DNA of 64,000 nt from Streptococcus sp. oral taxon 431 (GTDB lineage Bacteria > Bacillota > Bacilli > Lactobacillales > Streptococcaceae), in contig NZ_CP014264.1 of the NCBI RefSeq assembly GCF_001553685.1, positions 1,062,001 through 1,126,000 on the forward strand, in the 5' to 3' direction. A model generated the notes under the pieces. It was not told the origin of the DNA and did no database searches. It was given only the letters and a program-made list of their open reading frames with translations. Every line of letters begins with the position of its first letter. The first letter of the stretch is position 1. A program made the position numbers and the translations under genes. Of this stretch, positions 52,723 to 63,579 are shown in pieces.

Positions 52723-53347
52723 AGTTATTATCTTGGTAAGAAGTGTCGTTCCAGACTATGAGGTTGAAGTTTGTAAAGTCTTGGGTTTCCAGAATAGTAA
52801 CACTAGCATTTGCTAGACCCCCATCTTTTCTAAGTAGCGGAGTATCATATCCTAGAAGAGTTCGAATACTGGCTGTAAGATTGGCTCCGTGACCAACAAT
52901 CATGACATGTTCAAAAGGTTTGGACTCTAATGATTTGACAAATTGAGTGGTACGCTGAGTTGTTTGATAGACAGACTCTGCACCAAACAAAGTCGAATCA
53001 AACTTAGCAAGATTGGTACGAAAAGCTTTTAATTGCTCGGGATAGATGGCTTCCAAGGTTGCAAATTTTGCTCCTTCAAGTTTCCCGAGTTGCCACTCTC
53101 TTAGAGAGGCTATTTCTACTAAAGGACAACTGACTTTCAGTTGACTTTGGATAATTTGAGCAGAAGTTTTAGCCCGAGGAAGATCACTAGAATAAATCAC
53201 ATCAAATGGAGTTTCTTGGAGATACTGCCCCAATTTTTTTAAGGTCTCAATGGATTCCTCAAGGAGTGGAGAGTCACCACTTGCTCCTTGAAAACGTCCC
53301 TCAAGATTCCAAAGTGTTTTACCGTGACGAATAAAATAGAATTTCAT
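52721..53347 (-). CDS. Histidine phosphatase family protein (phosphoglycerate mutase-like)
   Basis: 208 residues. The catalytic R7-H8-G9 (FIRHGKTLWNLEGRFQG) and the second histidine (MIVGHGANL) are present. Substrate is not predictable: members include small-molecule phosphatases and mutases; a dedicated glycolytic mutase is unlikely at this length and context. It overlaps the YbaK gene by 4 bases and ends an operon DUF368-ybaK-phosphatase on the minus strand. Confidence 0.87.
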   Translation of the reverse strand: MKFYFIRHGKTLWNLEGRFQGASGDSPLLEESIETLKKLGQYLQETPFDVIYSSDLPRAKTSAQIIQSQLKVSCPLVEIASLREWQLGKLEGAKFATLEAIYPEQLKAFRTNLAKFDSTLFGAESVYQTTQRTTQFVKSLESKPFEHVMIVGHGANLTASIRTLLGYDTPLLRKDGGLANASVTILETQDFTNFNLIVWNDTSYQDNN

Positions 53348-53829
53348 GTGTTACTTACCTCCAAGATATCTGCAAATTCAGCTTTAACAAAGGTTGCTAG
53401 ATCTTGAGGGTTGATAATGATACTATGACCTACTTCCCCTGCGGAAACAATCATTTCCTCCAGTTTAATAGCAGTTTGATCGATAAAGATAGGAAAGTTA
53501 TGTTTTTGACGAATCCCAACTGGATTATTGGCACCGTGGATATAGCCTGTTGTTTTTTCTAGGTCTTTTTGTGGAATCATGCTGACTTTCTTATTACCAG
53601 AAATCTTAGCTAGTTTCTTTTCAGAAAGATGTTCAGTGATAGGAAGGATACCGATAATGGGTCCAGTCTTATCTCCCAGCAGTGCTAGAGTCTTAAAAAT
53701 CTGACTCTTTTCATAACCTTGAGGCATCTCACCTTCCAGGGCATTAATTTGAATACCTGTATGGTTTATTCCTGCCTTGGTTAAAATTTGTTGGACCAAG
53801 GTTTTCTTGACTTTTACTTTTTTTGCCAT
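53344..53829 (-). CDS. ybaK: Cys-tRNA(Pro)/Cys-tRNA(Cys) deacylase YbaK-like
   Basis: 161 residues, single YbaK/EbsC editing domain. Visible features are KVKKTLVQQILTKAGI, the KTLALLGDKTGP strand and the GYIHGANNPVGIRQKHNFPIFID active-site region with the conserved G-x-x-x-P. It clears Cys mischarged on tRNA-Pro. Start overlaps the DUF368 gene stop by one base. Confidence 0.9.
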   Translation of the reverse strand: MAKKVKVKKTLVQQILTKAGINHTGIQINALEGEMPQGYEKSQIFKTLALLGDKTGPIIGILPITEHLSEKKLAKISGNKKVSMIPQKDLEKTTGYIHGANNPVGIRQKHNFPIFIDQTAIKLEEMIVSAGEVGHSIIINPQDLATFVKAEFADILEVSNT

Positions 53830-54671
53830 TATTTATACTTATCCTCCAATTGACTCATCCAGATTCCCAACCAAATCCCTAGTGCAAAGAAGAAAGCAAT
53901 CAGTACATATGAAACTAGAGACAAACCACTGTAACTGATACTTTCAGCATTGCCAGCGTTTGGAATAAGGATCAAAAGTGTACTTGATAGTACAATTCCA
54001 ATGATAAAATGATACACACGTGAGTGATATAGGCGAAGAGCGTAGTCCATGAATTTTGAAAAGATAATCAGAGTGATAAGAAGCCCAATCCCAATTGGTA
54101 AGAAGGTTCCTAACAAATCAAAAGTCTTGAACCCTGTTAACATAGGGCCATAAAGCCCAAGAATCAAGAGAAGATTGGAAGGACTAAGCCCTGGAACCAA
54201 AATTCCAAGCGCCAACAAACAACCAGCCAGTGTAAAGTTAAGGAAGCTTGCAGATAGAGAACCAACTACAAAATTCAAGGCGTAGAGGGCAAGACCTGAG
54301 ATGATGAAGGTTGCCCAAAACCATATGTGGTCAACCTTATCTCTGTCAGAATCACGAGTTGATTCTTTGACAAGACTTGGGATGGTACCAATGATAGCTC
54401 CAGCAAAACTCCACAATACATAAACTTGATAATTTTCTAAAAGATACTCAATTGGATAAGAGAAAAGTCCGATGCCCAGTAACATCCCAATACCGACAGG
54501 AAGGAAAAAGAGCAAATCTTCTTTTAAATTCTTAAAAGGATGGGCAAGAAAACGAATCATTCTCTCATAAATTCCTAAGATAGCGGCAAGAACGCCACCA
54601 GAAATCCCTGGTAGAATGAAACCTAGGGCGATTACAATTCCCTTAATAATTTTTGATAGCCATGATAACAT
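53829..54671 (-). CDS. DUF368 membrane transporter (undecaprenyl-phosphate translocase family)
   Basis: 280 residues with about eight to ten transmembrane helices and the family signature repeats GFILPGISGGVLAAILGIYERM near the N-terminus and GILVPGLSPSNLLLILGLYGPML near residue 160, an inverted-repeat pair. DUF368 proteins (PopT) have been shown to flip undecaprenyl phosphate back across the membrane for reuse in wall synthesis; this assignment is by family. First gene of the three-gene minus-strand operon. Confidence 0.88.
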   Translation of the reverse strand: MLSWLSKIIKGIVIALGFILPGISGGVLAAILGIYERMIRFLAHPFKNLKEDLLFFLPVGIGMLLGIGLFSYPIEYLLENYQVYVLWSFAGAIIGTIPSLVKESTRDSDRDKVDHIWFWATFIISGLALYALNFVVGSLSASFLNFTLAGCLLALGILVPGLSPSNLLLILGLYGPMLTGFKTFDLLGTFLPIGIGLLITLIIFSKFMDYALRLYHSRVYHFIIGIVLSSTLLILIPNAGNAESISYSGLSLVSYVLIAFFFALGIWLGIWMSQLEDKYK

Positions 54672-54734
54672 AGAGGGCCTCCGAGATTTATATTCTATAT
54701 AGATAAAACAGTGATTTAATACTGAAAAATAAAG

Positions 54735-54767
54735 AAAAGCAAGCAGAAAGCAATGTCTGACTTGCTT
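54735..54767 (-). terminator. Terminator after the GH25 gene
   Basis: Minus strand AAGCAAGTCAGA / TCTGCTTGCTT with one bulge, then TTCTTTATTTTTC. Confidence 0.72.
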
Positions 54768-54780
54768 ATTGTGATAGTGA

Positions 54781-55581
54781 TTAAGGATTTAAAAATAATT
54801 TTCTAAAGGTTTCTTCCTTGTTCTTTGATGAAGAAATGAGGTTCAAATCGAGGTGATGTTCAAATCCACCAAGATTTCCATGGGAAGTGTATTGGTGAAG
54901 GTCGTAGCTAAGATCTGTTTTTGGAGCACTCTCATAGTGACCTGAGTTGGTTCCATAGGAAGGTATCCAGATAGCCGAGTAATTATCAATGCTGATACTA
55001 TGTTCCTCCATAAAGTAAACACCAACATAGATACCAATATTTTTTGCTCCCAATGAAGCTAATTTGGCACGAAAGGCCTCAACGCCCTGATTCATGTCAG
55101 ACATAGTCTTTTCTTCAACATCAAGCCAATAGTAGCTAGGATTGTAAGGAGAAGCGGCGTTATAGAAGGCTTCAGCAGCTTTTTCCATTTCTTCGACATT
55201 TTTTCCAGCTACATAGGCGTAAACAGCAACTGGAACATTTCGTTTTTGGAATTCAGTGATATGTTCTTTATAAGCCTTATCGACTCCATTTTTGAATGAA
55301 GAATCGTTTTCAATAGAAACTTGAGCTCCACTATGAACCCGAACAATCGCACCTGAAATATTTTGAGTTAAGGTGTCATAATTAATCTCAGATGGTCTTT
55401 GCCAGCCAGAAACATCAATAATCGGCTTGTTGATATTATGTAAAGCTTGAGTTTCTACTTGAACTGGATTTTGCTTTGTTTTGACTGGATGGTCTTCAAA
55501 CTTGGGTCTGTTAATGATTAAAATACCCAAGATAGTCGCTAATACAGTAAAAATAAAAACAGGATTTATTTTCTTTCTCAT
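54781..55581 (-). CDS. GH25-family muramidase (lysozyme), membrane-anchored
   Basis: 266 residues. A basic start and hydrophobic helix at 8-24 form a signal anchor; residues 52-266 are a GH25 barrel with Asp56 in IDVSGWQ and the D154-x-E156 catalytic pair in YYWLDVEEK. It would cleave the MurNAc-GlcNAc bond of peptidoglycan outside the cell. No choline-binding repeats, unlike pneumococcal LytC. The ATG has no Shine-Dalgarno and the promoter places the mRNA start next to it. It diverges from glmU, a peptidoglycan precursor gene. Confidence 0.88.
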   Translation of the reverse strand: MRKKINPVFIFTVLATILGILIINRPKFEDHPVKTKQNPVQVETQALHNINKPIIDVSGWQRPSEINYDTLTQNISGAIVRVHSGAQVSIENDSSFKNGVDKAYKEHITEFQKRNVPVAVYAYVAGKNVEEMEKAAEAFYNAASPYNPSYYWLDVEEKTMSDMNQGVEAFRAKLASLGAKNIGIYVGVYFMEEHSISIDNYSAIWIPSYGTNSGHYESAPKTDLSYDLHQYTSHGNLGGFEHHLDLNLISSSKNKEETFRKLFLNP

Positions 55582-55589
55582 ACTTTTAT

Positions 55590-55618
55590 AGTGTATCGTA
55601 AATGGTGAAAAAAATCAA
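55590..55618 (-). promoter_or_regulatory. Promoter of the GH25 gene, giving a leaderless start
   Basis: Minus strand TTGATT (55618-55613), 17-base spacer, TACACT (55595-55590), then 8 bases to the ATG. Confidence 0.6.
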
Positions 55619-55697
55619 AAAAAAATACTCGAAATCATGTAGAGAATGCGATGTTTTAAAGCATTTGCCCTCTTTTGTGTTTGAATGAACAAATTTA

Positions 55698-55706
55698 TGA
55701 TATAAT
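55698..55706 (+). promoter_or_regulatory. Extended -10 promoter of glmU
   Basis: TGaTATAAT ending 31 bases before the glmU ATG. Confidence 0.75.
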
Positions 55707-55710
55707 ATAA

Positions 55711-57117
<1,407 letters not shown>

Positions 57118-57126
57118 GAGCTAACG

Positions 57127-57690
57127 ATGGAATTCGAAGAAAAGACTATAAGTCGTAAAGAAATCTATAAAGGACCGATCTTCCAATTGGTTCAAGACCA
57201 GGTTGAACTACCTTCTGGCAAAGGTAGAGCGCAACGTGATTTGATTTTCCACAATGGAGCAGTTTGTGTCCTTGCAGTCACTCCAGAAAATAAGATTGTC
57301 CTTGTTAAACAATATCGCAAGGCGATTGAAAAAATCTCTTATGAAATTCCTGCAGGTAAACTTGAAATCGGGGAGAATGCAGATCCAGAAGCAGCAGCCC
57401 TTCGTGAATTAGAGGAAGAGGCAGCCTATACTGGCAAATTAAGCCTTGTCTATGATTTTTACTCAGCGATTGGATTTTGTAACGAGCGCTTAAAACTTTA
57501 CTTGGCAAGTGATTTGACAAAAGTTGAAAATCCTCGTCCTCAGGATGAAGATGAGACTTTGGAGTTGCTTGAAGTCAGTCTAGACCAAGCTAAAGCACTG
57601 ATCCAGTCAGGAGATATTTGTGATGCCAAGACCATCATGGCTATCCAGTACTGGGAATTACAAAAAAATAGTGGAGGAACCCATGGGTAA
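57127..57690 (+). CDS. Nudix hydrolase, ADP-ribose pyrophosphatase type
   Basis: 187 residues. The Nudix box is at residues 77-99 (G77-K-L-E...R93-E94-L-E-E-E98-A). The preceding [18 protein letters not shown] is the ADP-ribose pyrophosphatase-style strand. It probably hydrolyses ADP-ribose to AMP and ribose-5-phosphate. The end overlaps the macP start by 8 bases. Confidence 0.9.
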   Translation: MEFEEKTISRKEIYKGPIFQLVQDQVELPSGKGRAQRDLIFHNGAVCVLAVTPENKIVLVKQYRKAIEKISYEIPAGKLEIGENADPEAAALRELEEEAAYTGKLSLVYDFYSAIGFCNERLKLYLASDLTKVENPRPQDEDETLELLEVSLDQAKALIQSGDICDAKTIMAIQYWELQKNSGGTHG

Positions 57691-57994
57691 ACCTTTATTA
57701 ACAGATGAAATGATTGAACGTGCCAATCGAGGAGAGGACATATCTGGTCCTCCCTTGCTTGATGATGAGGAAACTAAGATTTTACCGACTTCTTCTCAAA
57801 ATTTTGGCTATTCGCGAACCAGAGATCATGGTTTTAGCCAAGATACACTGACCATCGAAGTTGAACCTTCTATTCACAAAAGTCGTCGGATTGAAAATAC
57901 TAAGAGAAATGTCTTTAATTCTAAATTGAATAAAATTCTTTTTGCAGTTATTTTTCTCTTGATTTTGTTGATTCTAGCAATGAGATTTATTTAA
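57683..57994 (+). CDS. macP: MacP-like activator of penicillin-binding protein PBP2a
   Basis: 103 residues: a charged cytoplasmic N-terminal part ([19 protein letters not shown]), a linker, and one transmembrane helix at the very end (residues 84-103). Length, topology and the glmU-Nudix-pfs context match MacP of S. pneumoniae, which activates PBP2a and is phosphorylated by StkP on a threonine near residue 32; here Thr31 lies in DDEETK. The start is the ATG at 57683 behind GGAGG; the frame is open further upstream inside the Nudix gene. Confidence 0.85.
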   Translation: MGKPLLTDEMIERANRGEDISGPPLLDDEETKILPTSSQNFGYSRTRDHGFSQDTLTIEVEPSIHKSRRIENTKRNVFNSKLNKILFAVIFLLILLILAMRFI

Positions 57995-58004
57995 GGGGTC
58001 TATC

Positions 58005-58700
58005 ATGAAAATTGGAATTATAGCAGCTATGCCAGAAGAGCTAGTTTACTTGATTCAACACTTGGACGATGCCAGCGAAGAAAAGGTTCTGGGAAATAGC
58101 TATCATACTGGTAAGATTGGTTCTGTCGAGCTTGTACTTGTAGAGAGTGGAATCGGGAAAGTCATGTCTGCTATGAGTGTCGCTATCCTAGCGGATCACT
58201 TTCAGGTTGATGCAGTTATTAATACTGGATCTGCTGGTGCAGTGGCAAATGGGATTGCAGTAGGCGATGTAGTGATTGCAGACAAGCTTGCCTATCACGA
58301 TGTTGATGTGACTGCCTTTGGCTATGATTACGGTCAAATGGCTCAACAGCCTCTCTATTTTGAATCAGACAAAAAGTTTATCAGTTTGATTCAAGAGAGT
58401 TTGTCTAAACTGGAACAAACTTGGCATTTAGGTTTGATTGCGACAGGAGACAGTTTTGTTGCTGGAGAAGATAAAATCAAAGCGATAAAAGAGCACTTCC
58501 CTCAAGTTCTTGCTGTAGAGATGGAAGGGGCAGCTATTGCTCAAGCAGCTCACGCTTTGAACCTACCTTTCTTAGTCGTTCGTGCCATGAGTGACAATGC
58601 CAACCATGAAGCATCCGTTTCCTTTGATGAATTTATCGTAGAAGCAGGACGTCGTTCTGCCCAAGCCCTAATGACGCTTTTGCAGTCTATAAAGGATTAA
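58005..58700 (+). CDS. pfs: 5'-methylthioadenosine / S-adenosylhomocysteine nucleosidase
   Basis: 231 residues (also called mtnN). MKIGIIAAMPEEL start, the VINTGSAGA strand, EMEGAAIAQAAH with the ribose-binding Met-Glu, and the catalytic Asp in VRAMSDNAN. It cleaves MTA and SAH, recycling methionine and feeding LuxS/AI-2 synthesis. Last gene of the glmU operon. Confidence 0.96.
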   Translation: MKIGIIAAMPEELVYLIQHLDDASEEKVLGNSYHTGKIGSVELVLVESGIGKVMSAMSVAILADHFQVDAVINTGSAGAVANGIAVGDVVIADKLAYHDVDVTAFGYDYGQMAQQPLYFESDKKFISLIQESLSKLEQTWHLGLIATGDSFVAGEDKIKAIKEHFPQVLAVEMEGAAIAQAAHALNLPFLVVRAMSDNANHEASVSFDEFIVEAGRRSAQALMTLLQSIKD

Positions 58701-58711
58701 TAGAATAATTA

Positions 58712-58890
58712 CTGAGAGTGGGACAGAAATCGGTAATTCGTTAGAATTCGATTTCGTCGTCCCACCTCCGCACAGTTGAGTAGGGCTGTAAAAGCTGATG
58801 AAATCAGCGTAGTAGAGCCCACTCAACCACTGCGTCTTGCTCGACAATCAAAAGAGAATTGAGAGGCTAGGACTTTTGTCCCAGCCTCTT
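58712..58890. repeat. Structured intergenic repeat with three hairpins, ending in a terminator
   Basis: Hairpin 1 pairs GTGGGACAGAAATCG (58718-58732) with CGATTTCGTCGTCCCAC (58749-58765). Hairpin 2 pairs GTTGAGTAGGGCT (58775-58787) with AGAGCCCACTCAAC (58814-58827), with an inner GCTGAT/ATCAGC. Hairpin 3 is GAGGCTaGGAC/GTCCcAGCCTC (58863-58887) with a T-rich tail and serves as terminator for pfs. The TGGGACAGAAATCG arm recurs after pcrA. It resembles mitis-group intergenic repeats; I cannot assign it to RUP or SPRITE with confidence. Confidence 0.7.
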
Positions 58891-58950
58891 CTTGTCTTGC
58901 CAACTAAAATAATCAGAAGGCTTCTGAGAAAAGTTATTTTCAAACTTTTT

Positions 58951-58959
58951 TGATATAAT
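58951..58959 (+). promoter_or_regulatory. Extended -10 promoter of pcrA
   Basis: TGaTATAAT 33 bases before the ATG. Confidence 0.7.
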
Positions 58960-58992
58960 AGAAACATTGACTTGAAGAATAAGGAAGAGAAA

Positions 58993-61281
58993 ATGAACGA
59001 ATTATTAAAGGGAATGAATGACCGTCAAGCTGAGGCTGTTCAAACGACTGAAGGTCCTTTGCTGATCATGGCGGGTGCTGGATCTGGTAAGACTCGTGTT
59101 TTAACCCACCGTATTGCTTACTTAATTGATGAAAAGATGGTAAACCCATGGAATATCTTGGCCATTACTTTTACCAATAAGGCGGCACGTGAAATGAAGG
59201 AGCGCGCTTATGGGCTCAACCCAGCTACTCAGGACTGTTTGATTGCGACCTTCCACTCTATGTGCGTGCGTATCCTACGTCGTGATGCGGACCACATTGG
59301 CTACAATCGCAATTTCACGATTGTGGATCCAGGGGAGCAGCGGACGCTCATGAAACGTATTCTCAAGCAGTTGAACTTGGATCCTAAAAAATGGAATGAA
59401 CGTACCATTTTGGGAACTATCTCCAATGCTAAGAATGATTTGATTGAAGATGTGGCTTATGCTGCCCAGGCAGGTGATATGTACACGCAAATTGTAGCTA
59501 AGTGTTATACGGCCTATCAGAAAGAACTTCGTCAGTCAGAGTCGGTGGACTTTGATGACTTAATCATGTTGACCTTGCGTCTCTTTGACCAAAATCCTGA
59601 TGTTTTGACCTACTACCAGCAGAAGTTCCAGTATATCCACGTTGATGAGTATCAAGATACCAACCATGCCCAGTATCAATTAGTTAAACTCCTGGCTTCA
59701 CGCTTTCAAAATATCTGTGTAGTTGGGGATGCAGACCAGTCTATCTATGGTTGGCGTGGTGCTGATATGCAGAATATCTTGGACTTTGAGAAGGATTATC
59801 CTCAAGCCAAGGTTGTTTTGTTGGAGGAAAATTACCGCTCAACCAAAACCATCCTCCAAGCTGCTAATGACGTTATCAAAAACAATAAAAATCGCCGTCC
59901 TAAGAATCTATGGACTCAAAATGCGGATGGAGAACAAATTGTCTATTATCGTGCTAATGATGAACAAGACGAGGCTGTTTTTGTAGCCAAAACCATCGAT
60001 GAACTTGGTCGTAGTCAAAACTTCCTTCACAAAGACTTTGCAGTTCTTTACCGTACCAATGCCCAATCTCGTACTATTGAAGAAGCTTTGCTCAAGTCCA
60101 ATATTCCCTATACCATGGTCGGTGGAACAAAATTCTATAGCCGTAAGGAAATCCGTGATATCATCGCTTATCTGAATCTCATTGCCAATTTGAGTGACAA
60201 TATCAGTTTTGAGCGTATCATCAATGAACCTAAACGTGGCATTGGCCCTGGAACAGTAGAGAAAATTCGTGACTTTGCCAACGTACAAAACCTGTCTATG
60301 CTAGATGCTTCAGCTAATATCATGTTATCAGGAATTAAAGGTAAGGCAGCCCAGTCGATCTGGGATTTTGCCAATATGATTCTTGATTTACGGGAGCAAC
60401 TAGACCAATTAAGCATTACTGAGTTAGTAGAAGCAGTCTTGGAAAAGACAGGCTACGTGGATATTCTCAATGCCCAGGCGACTTTGGAAAGCAAGGCTCG
60501 GGTTGAAAATATCGAGGAGTTCCTTTCTGTTACCAAGAATTTCGATGATAATCCAGATAATCAAGAAGAGGAAACGGGACTGGATAAACTCAGTCGATTC
60601 CTCAATGACTTGGCCTTGATTGCAGATACAGACTCTGGCAGTCAGGAAACATCAGAAGTAACCTTGATGACACTCCATGCTGCCAAGGGACTGGAGTTTC
60701 CAGTTGTATTCTTGATTGGGATGGAAGAAAATGTCTTTCCACTTAGTCGTGCAGCAGAAGACATGGATGAATTGGAAGAGGAACGCCGTCTAGCCTATGT
60801 CGGTATCACGCGCGCAGAGAAAATTCTCTATCTGACTAATGCTAACTCACGCTTGCTGTTTGGTCGAACGAACTATAATCGCCCAACACGCTTTATCAAT
60901 GAGATTAGTTCAGATTTGTTAACTTATCAAGGTTTGGCGCGTCCAGCTAATAGTAGCTTCAAAGCATCTTATAGCAGTGGTGGTGTCGCCTTTGGTCAAG
61001 GCATGAGCCTAGCTCAAGCTCTACAAGATCGCAAACGCAACGCAGCACCAAGATCAATTGAATCAAAAGGACTACCTTTTGGACAGTTTGCTACTGGATC
61101 AAAATCAACTTTAAGTGAAACCAGCTGGTCTATTGGTGATATTGCCCTTCATAAGAAGTGGGGCGAAGGAACTGTTCTAGAAGTTTCAGGAAGTGGATCT
61201 ACTCAGGAATTGAAAATCAATTTCCCAGAAGTTGGCCTCAAGAAACTCCTAGCCAGTGTAGCACCGATTGAGAAGAAGTAA
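58993..61281 (+). CDS. pcrA: ATP-dependent DNA helicase PcrA (UvrD family)
   Basis: 762 residues. SF1A helicase: Q-motif [10 protein letters not shown]-loop AGAGSGKT at 27-34, motif [14 protein letters not shown], motif [17 protein letters not shown], motif [19 protein letters not shown] and motif [12 protein letters not shown]-terminal linker and a Tudor-like end ([14 protein letters not shown]). Roles are repair, restart and removal of RecA and stalled RNA polymerase. The frame opens at a TTG (58972), but AAGGAAG fits the ATG at 58993. Confidence 0.96.
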   Translation: MNELLKGMNDRQAEAVQTTEGPLLIMAGAGSGKTRVLTHRIAYLIDEKMVNPWNILAITFTNKAAREMKERAYGLNPATQDCLIATFHSMCVRILRRDADHIGYNRNFTIVDPGEQRTLMKRILKQLNLDPKKWNERTILGTISNAKNDLIEDVAYAAQAGDMYTQIVAKCYTAYQKELRQSESVDFDDLIMLTLRLFDQNPDVLTYYQQKFQYIHVDEYQDTNHAQYQLVKLLASRFQNICVVGDADQSIYGWRGADMQNILDFEKDYPQAKVVLLEENYRSTKTILQAANDVIKNNKNRRPKNLWTQNADGEQIVYYRANDEQDEAVFVAKTIDELGRSQNFLHKDFAVLYRTNAQSRTIEEALLKSNIPYTMVGGTKFYSRKEIRDIIAYLNLIANLSDNISFERIINEPKRGIGPGTVEKIRDFANVQNLSMLDASANIMLSGIKGKAAQSIWDFANMILDLREQLDQLSITELVEAVLEKTGYVDILNAQATLESKARVENIEEFLSVTKNFDDNPDNQEEETGLDKLSRFLNDLALIADTDSGSQETSEVTLMTLHAAKGLEFPVVFLIGMEENVFPLSRAAEDMDELEEERRLAYVGITRAEKILYLTNANSRLLFGRTNYNRPTRFINEISSDLLTYQGLARPANSSFKASYSSGGVAFGQGMSLAQALQDRKRNAAPRSIESKGLPFGQFATGSKSTLSETSWSIGDIALHKKWGEGTVLEVSGSGSTQELKINFPEVGLKKLLASVAPIEKK

Positions 61282-61302
61282 GTTTTCTAAATGAATCTGA
61301 TT

Positions 61303-61467
61303 GAGGTTGGGACAAAAGATTCCGACCTCACTTTTTATTAGCAATGAAACTTTGACGCGGTAGCTGATTGAACTTTTTGTTGGTCTTTTAGACTCCAAAA
61401 AGCTCCTAATCATCCTCGCGGGGCTGGGACTACGAAATCGAGACTTTGTCTATCGATTTCTGTCCCA
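61303..61467. repeat. Structured intergenic repeat after pcrA
   Basis: First a terminator hairpin GAGGTtGG / CCgACCTC (61303-61329) with TTTTT; then a hairpin TGGGACTACGAAATCGA (61425-61441) / TCGATTTCTGTCCCA (61452-61467). The second shares its arms with hairpin 1 of the repeat upstream of pcrA, in the same sense of pairing, so pcrA is bracketed by related elements. The sequence between shows nothing else; the whole gap to the next gene is 314 bases and includes a promoter (TTCACT, 16, TATAAT at 61563-61568). Confidence 0.65.
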
Positions 61468-61595
61468 CCGCCATTTTTACGAATACTCTTATCACAATCT
61501 TGTGATAATTTACAAGTTTTTAACAAACAGCTTTTTAAACTTCACTATTTTTAAAAAAAGTGTATAATGGAAAATGTTTTTGAAAGGAGAAAAAA

Positions 61596-61856
61596 ATGAC
61601 TGAAAAACAAATGAAAACTTTAGGTTGGATTGCAACCTTTATGTCTGTAATGATGTATGTCTCTTATATTCCTCAAATTATGAACAACCTTGCGGGTCAA
61701 AAAGGGAATTTTATCCAACCAGCAGTAGCTGCACTTAACTGCAGTCTTTGGGTTTACTACGGTCTCTTTAAAAAAGAACGAGATATCCCTTTGGCAGCAG
61801 CCAATGCACCTGGTATCGTTTTTGGACTTATCACCGCTTTGACAGCTTTAATTTAA
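61596..61856 (+). CDS. SemiSWEET sugar transporter
   Basis: 86 residues and three transmembrane helices, the size of a SemiSWEET half-transporter that works as a dimer. The PQ-loop motif SYIPQIMNN is in helix 1 and NCSLWVYYGLFK holds the conserved Asn/Trp of the substrate pocket. It moves sugars by facilitated diffusion; substrate not known. AAAGGAG precedes the ATG. Monocistronic. Confidence 0.88.
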   Translation: MTEKQMKTLGWIATFMSVMMYVSYIPQIMNNLAGQKGNFIQPAVAALNCSLWVYYGLFKKERDIPLAAANAPGIVFGLITALTALI

Positions 61857-61930
61857 TATAGCTATTGAACTCTTCTTCGTATTTAAGCATGAAGGAGAGT
61901 TTTTCTTTATCCGAAATTCCTAAAAAAACA

Positions 61931-61939
61931 TGATATAAT
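61931..61939 (+). promoter_or_regulatory. Extended -10 promoter of the two-component system
   Basis: TGaTATAAT 22 bases before the response regulator ATG. Confidence 0.7.
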
Positions 61940-61961
61940 ACTATCAGAAAGGTTGGTGTTT

Positions 61962-62663
61962 ATGGCTAGAATACTTATCGTTGAAGATAATAATGAGATT
62001 CAAGAAATTTTGAGAACTCTTCTTTCTGAGGAGCATGAGGTGATTCAGGCCTTTTCTGGTACTGAAGGAATGATTCGATTTGAACAAGGTGACATTGATC
62101 TAATCTTGCTAGATATTATGCTTCCAGGAAAAAATGGCGATCAGGTTCTAAAAGCCATTAGACAAGATAGTTCAGTTCCTGTCATCATGCTAACTGCCCT
62201 AAGCGATAAAAAGCTCATCAGCCAATATCTCTTAGATGGTGCTAATGATTATATTGTAAAGCCCTTTGATTTGGATGAAATTTTTGCCAGGGTTACGGTA
62301 CAGTTACGTCAAAAAAGTGACAAGCAAGCAGCTGAAATCGAACATCCAGACAAGTTGATTCAACAGTTAAAAAATATTCAATTTGATGCAGATAGTTTTG
62401 AAATCAAAAATTGCCAGGAAACTATTCGCCTAGCTAAGAAAGAATGTTTGATTCTACAAACCTTGTTGGGACATCCTAAGAAAATTTTCACGAAAGAAGA
62501 ACTGTATGAATTAGTCTGGGAGGATACTTATTTACCAGGCGACAATACTCTCAACACTCATTTAAGCAATCTCCGTAAAAAATTAGGCCAACTAGATCCA
62601 GAGCAAGAGTATATTGAAACTATCTGGGGAGTTGGTGTTCGGTTAAAAGGAGATGAGCAATGA
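61962..62663 (+). CDS. OmpR-family response regulator
   Basis: 233 residues. Receiver domain with Asp51 as phosphoacceptor (LLDIMLPG), acidic pair E8-D9 and Lys100 (VKPFDLDE); C-terminal winged helix (residues 130-230; TKEELYELVWEDTYLPGDNTLNTHLSNLRKKLG). A TTG at 61953 is in frame but sits on the AAAGG; the ATG at 61962 is properly spaced. Overlaps the kinase gene by 4 bases (ATGA). Resembles regulators of peptide-antibiotic resistance systems. Confidence 0.92.
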   Translation: MARILIVEDNNEIQEILRTLLSEEHEVIQAFSGTEGMIRFEQGDIDLILLDIMLPGKNGDQVLKAIRQDSSVPVIMLTALSDKKLISQYLLDGANDYIVKPFDLDEIFARVTVQLRQKSDKQAAEIEHPDKLIQQLKNIQFDADSFEIKNCQETIRLAKKECLILQTLLGHPKKIFTKEELYELVWEDTYLPGDNTLNTHLSNLRKKLGQLDPEQEYIETIWGVGVRLKGDEQ

Positions 62664-63538
62664 TCTATATTTTACTTTCTTTGCTACTGCTGGTTATTAT
62701 CCTATTGACGATAGGGTTGATTCGCTATCATCTAGCACTCGTTAACTTGAGCCAACAGATTGAAGATAAGATTCTGACTGGAAGTATGAAGAGAATCGGA
62801 GTGTCAACTTTCTCCAAGGATTTTTTACATCTTTACCAGCAAATCAATCATCTCTTTCAAGAAGTTGAGCAGTCACGGTTGATTATGAAGCGTGAAAAAC
62901 AGACTTTGGACATGGCTATTAGTAATATTGCACATGATATTCGGACGCCTTTAACGATTGCGTCGGGTTATACTCAGCAATTACTTAAAACAGAAAATCC
63001 TGAGTCTGAGAGTTTGAAAAAAATTTCCCATCATCTCAATCAAGTTTCAAAACGTCTAGAGGCTCTTTTGGACTATCGTCGGTTAATGGAAGGAGCAGTT
63101 AAACCTGACTTATCTGAGTTAGAAGTCTCGACATTTATGACGCAAAAATTGCTAACCTATTATGATTCTTTTCAAACGGCAAAGATTGACCTTGATTTGC
63201 AAGTAGAACCTGGTTTGTATTTACTGACAGATTCGGAGTTATTAGACCGTATGTTACAAAATCTCATTGGCAATGTTTTAAAACATGGTAAGGATGAAGC
63301 GAGATTTTCTTTGAAGGAAGTGGACAATCATATCTGTTTGGAAATTGCTAATCTGGTTAAACAACCGATTCGTAAAATTGAAAATCTCAGTCAACGATTT
63401 TACTCTGAAAACCTTTCAGATACAGAAGAATCCTCTGGTTTAGGCCTTTATATTACTGAAGAACTATCCCATCTCCTTGGTGCAGAACTACAACTAAGTA
63501 CTGATGGTGCTTGGTTTACAGTTAAGATACTCTTTTAA
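62660..63538 (+). CDS. Sensor histidine kinase with a single N-terminal membrane segment
   Basis: 292 residues. One transmembrane helix (2-22), no extracellular sensor domain, a short linker, HisKA with His92 (NIAHDIRTPLTIASGY), and an HATPase with N-box NLIGNVLKHG and G-box SSGLGLYITEE. Such short kinases usually do not sense ligand alone but respond to a partner in the membrane, often an ABC transporter; one lies convergently next to it. Phosphorylates the regulator upstream. Confidence 0.9.
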   Translation: MIYILLSLLLLVIILLTIGLIRYHLALVNLSQQIEDKILTGSMKRIGVSTFSKDFLHLYQQINHLFQEVEQSRLIMKREKQTLDMAISNIAHDIRTPLTIASGYTQQLLKTENPESESLKKISHHLNQVSKRLEALLDYRRLMEGAVKPDLSELEVSTFMTQKLLTYYDSFQTAKIDLDLQVEPGLYLLTDSELLDRMLQNLIGNVLKHGKDEARFSLKEVDNHICLEIANLVKQPIRKIENLSQRFYSENLSDTEESSGLGLYITEELSHLLGAELQLSTDGAWFTVKILF

Positions 63539-63546
63539 AACAAGCA

Positions 63547-63579
63547 ACCTCCTCTTTTTGAATAGAGGAGGTCATTTTT
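63547..63579. terminator. Bidirectional terminator between the kinase and the ABC permease
   Basis: 9-bp stem ACCTCCTCT / AGAGGAGGT with T-rich ends; touches the stop codon of the minus-strand gene. Confidence 0.82.

Noticed and set aside
58972..58992. TTG start for pcrA
   Set aside because: It precedes the Shine-Dalgarno (58981-58987), which is properly placed for the ATG at 58993.
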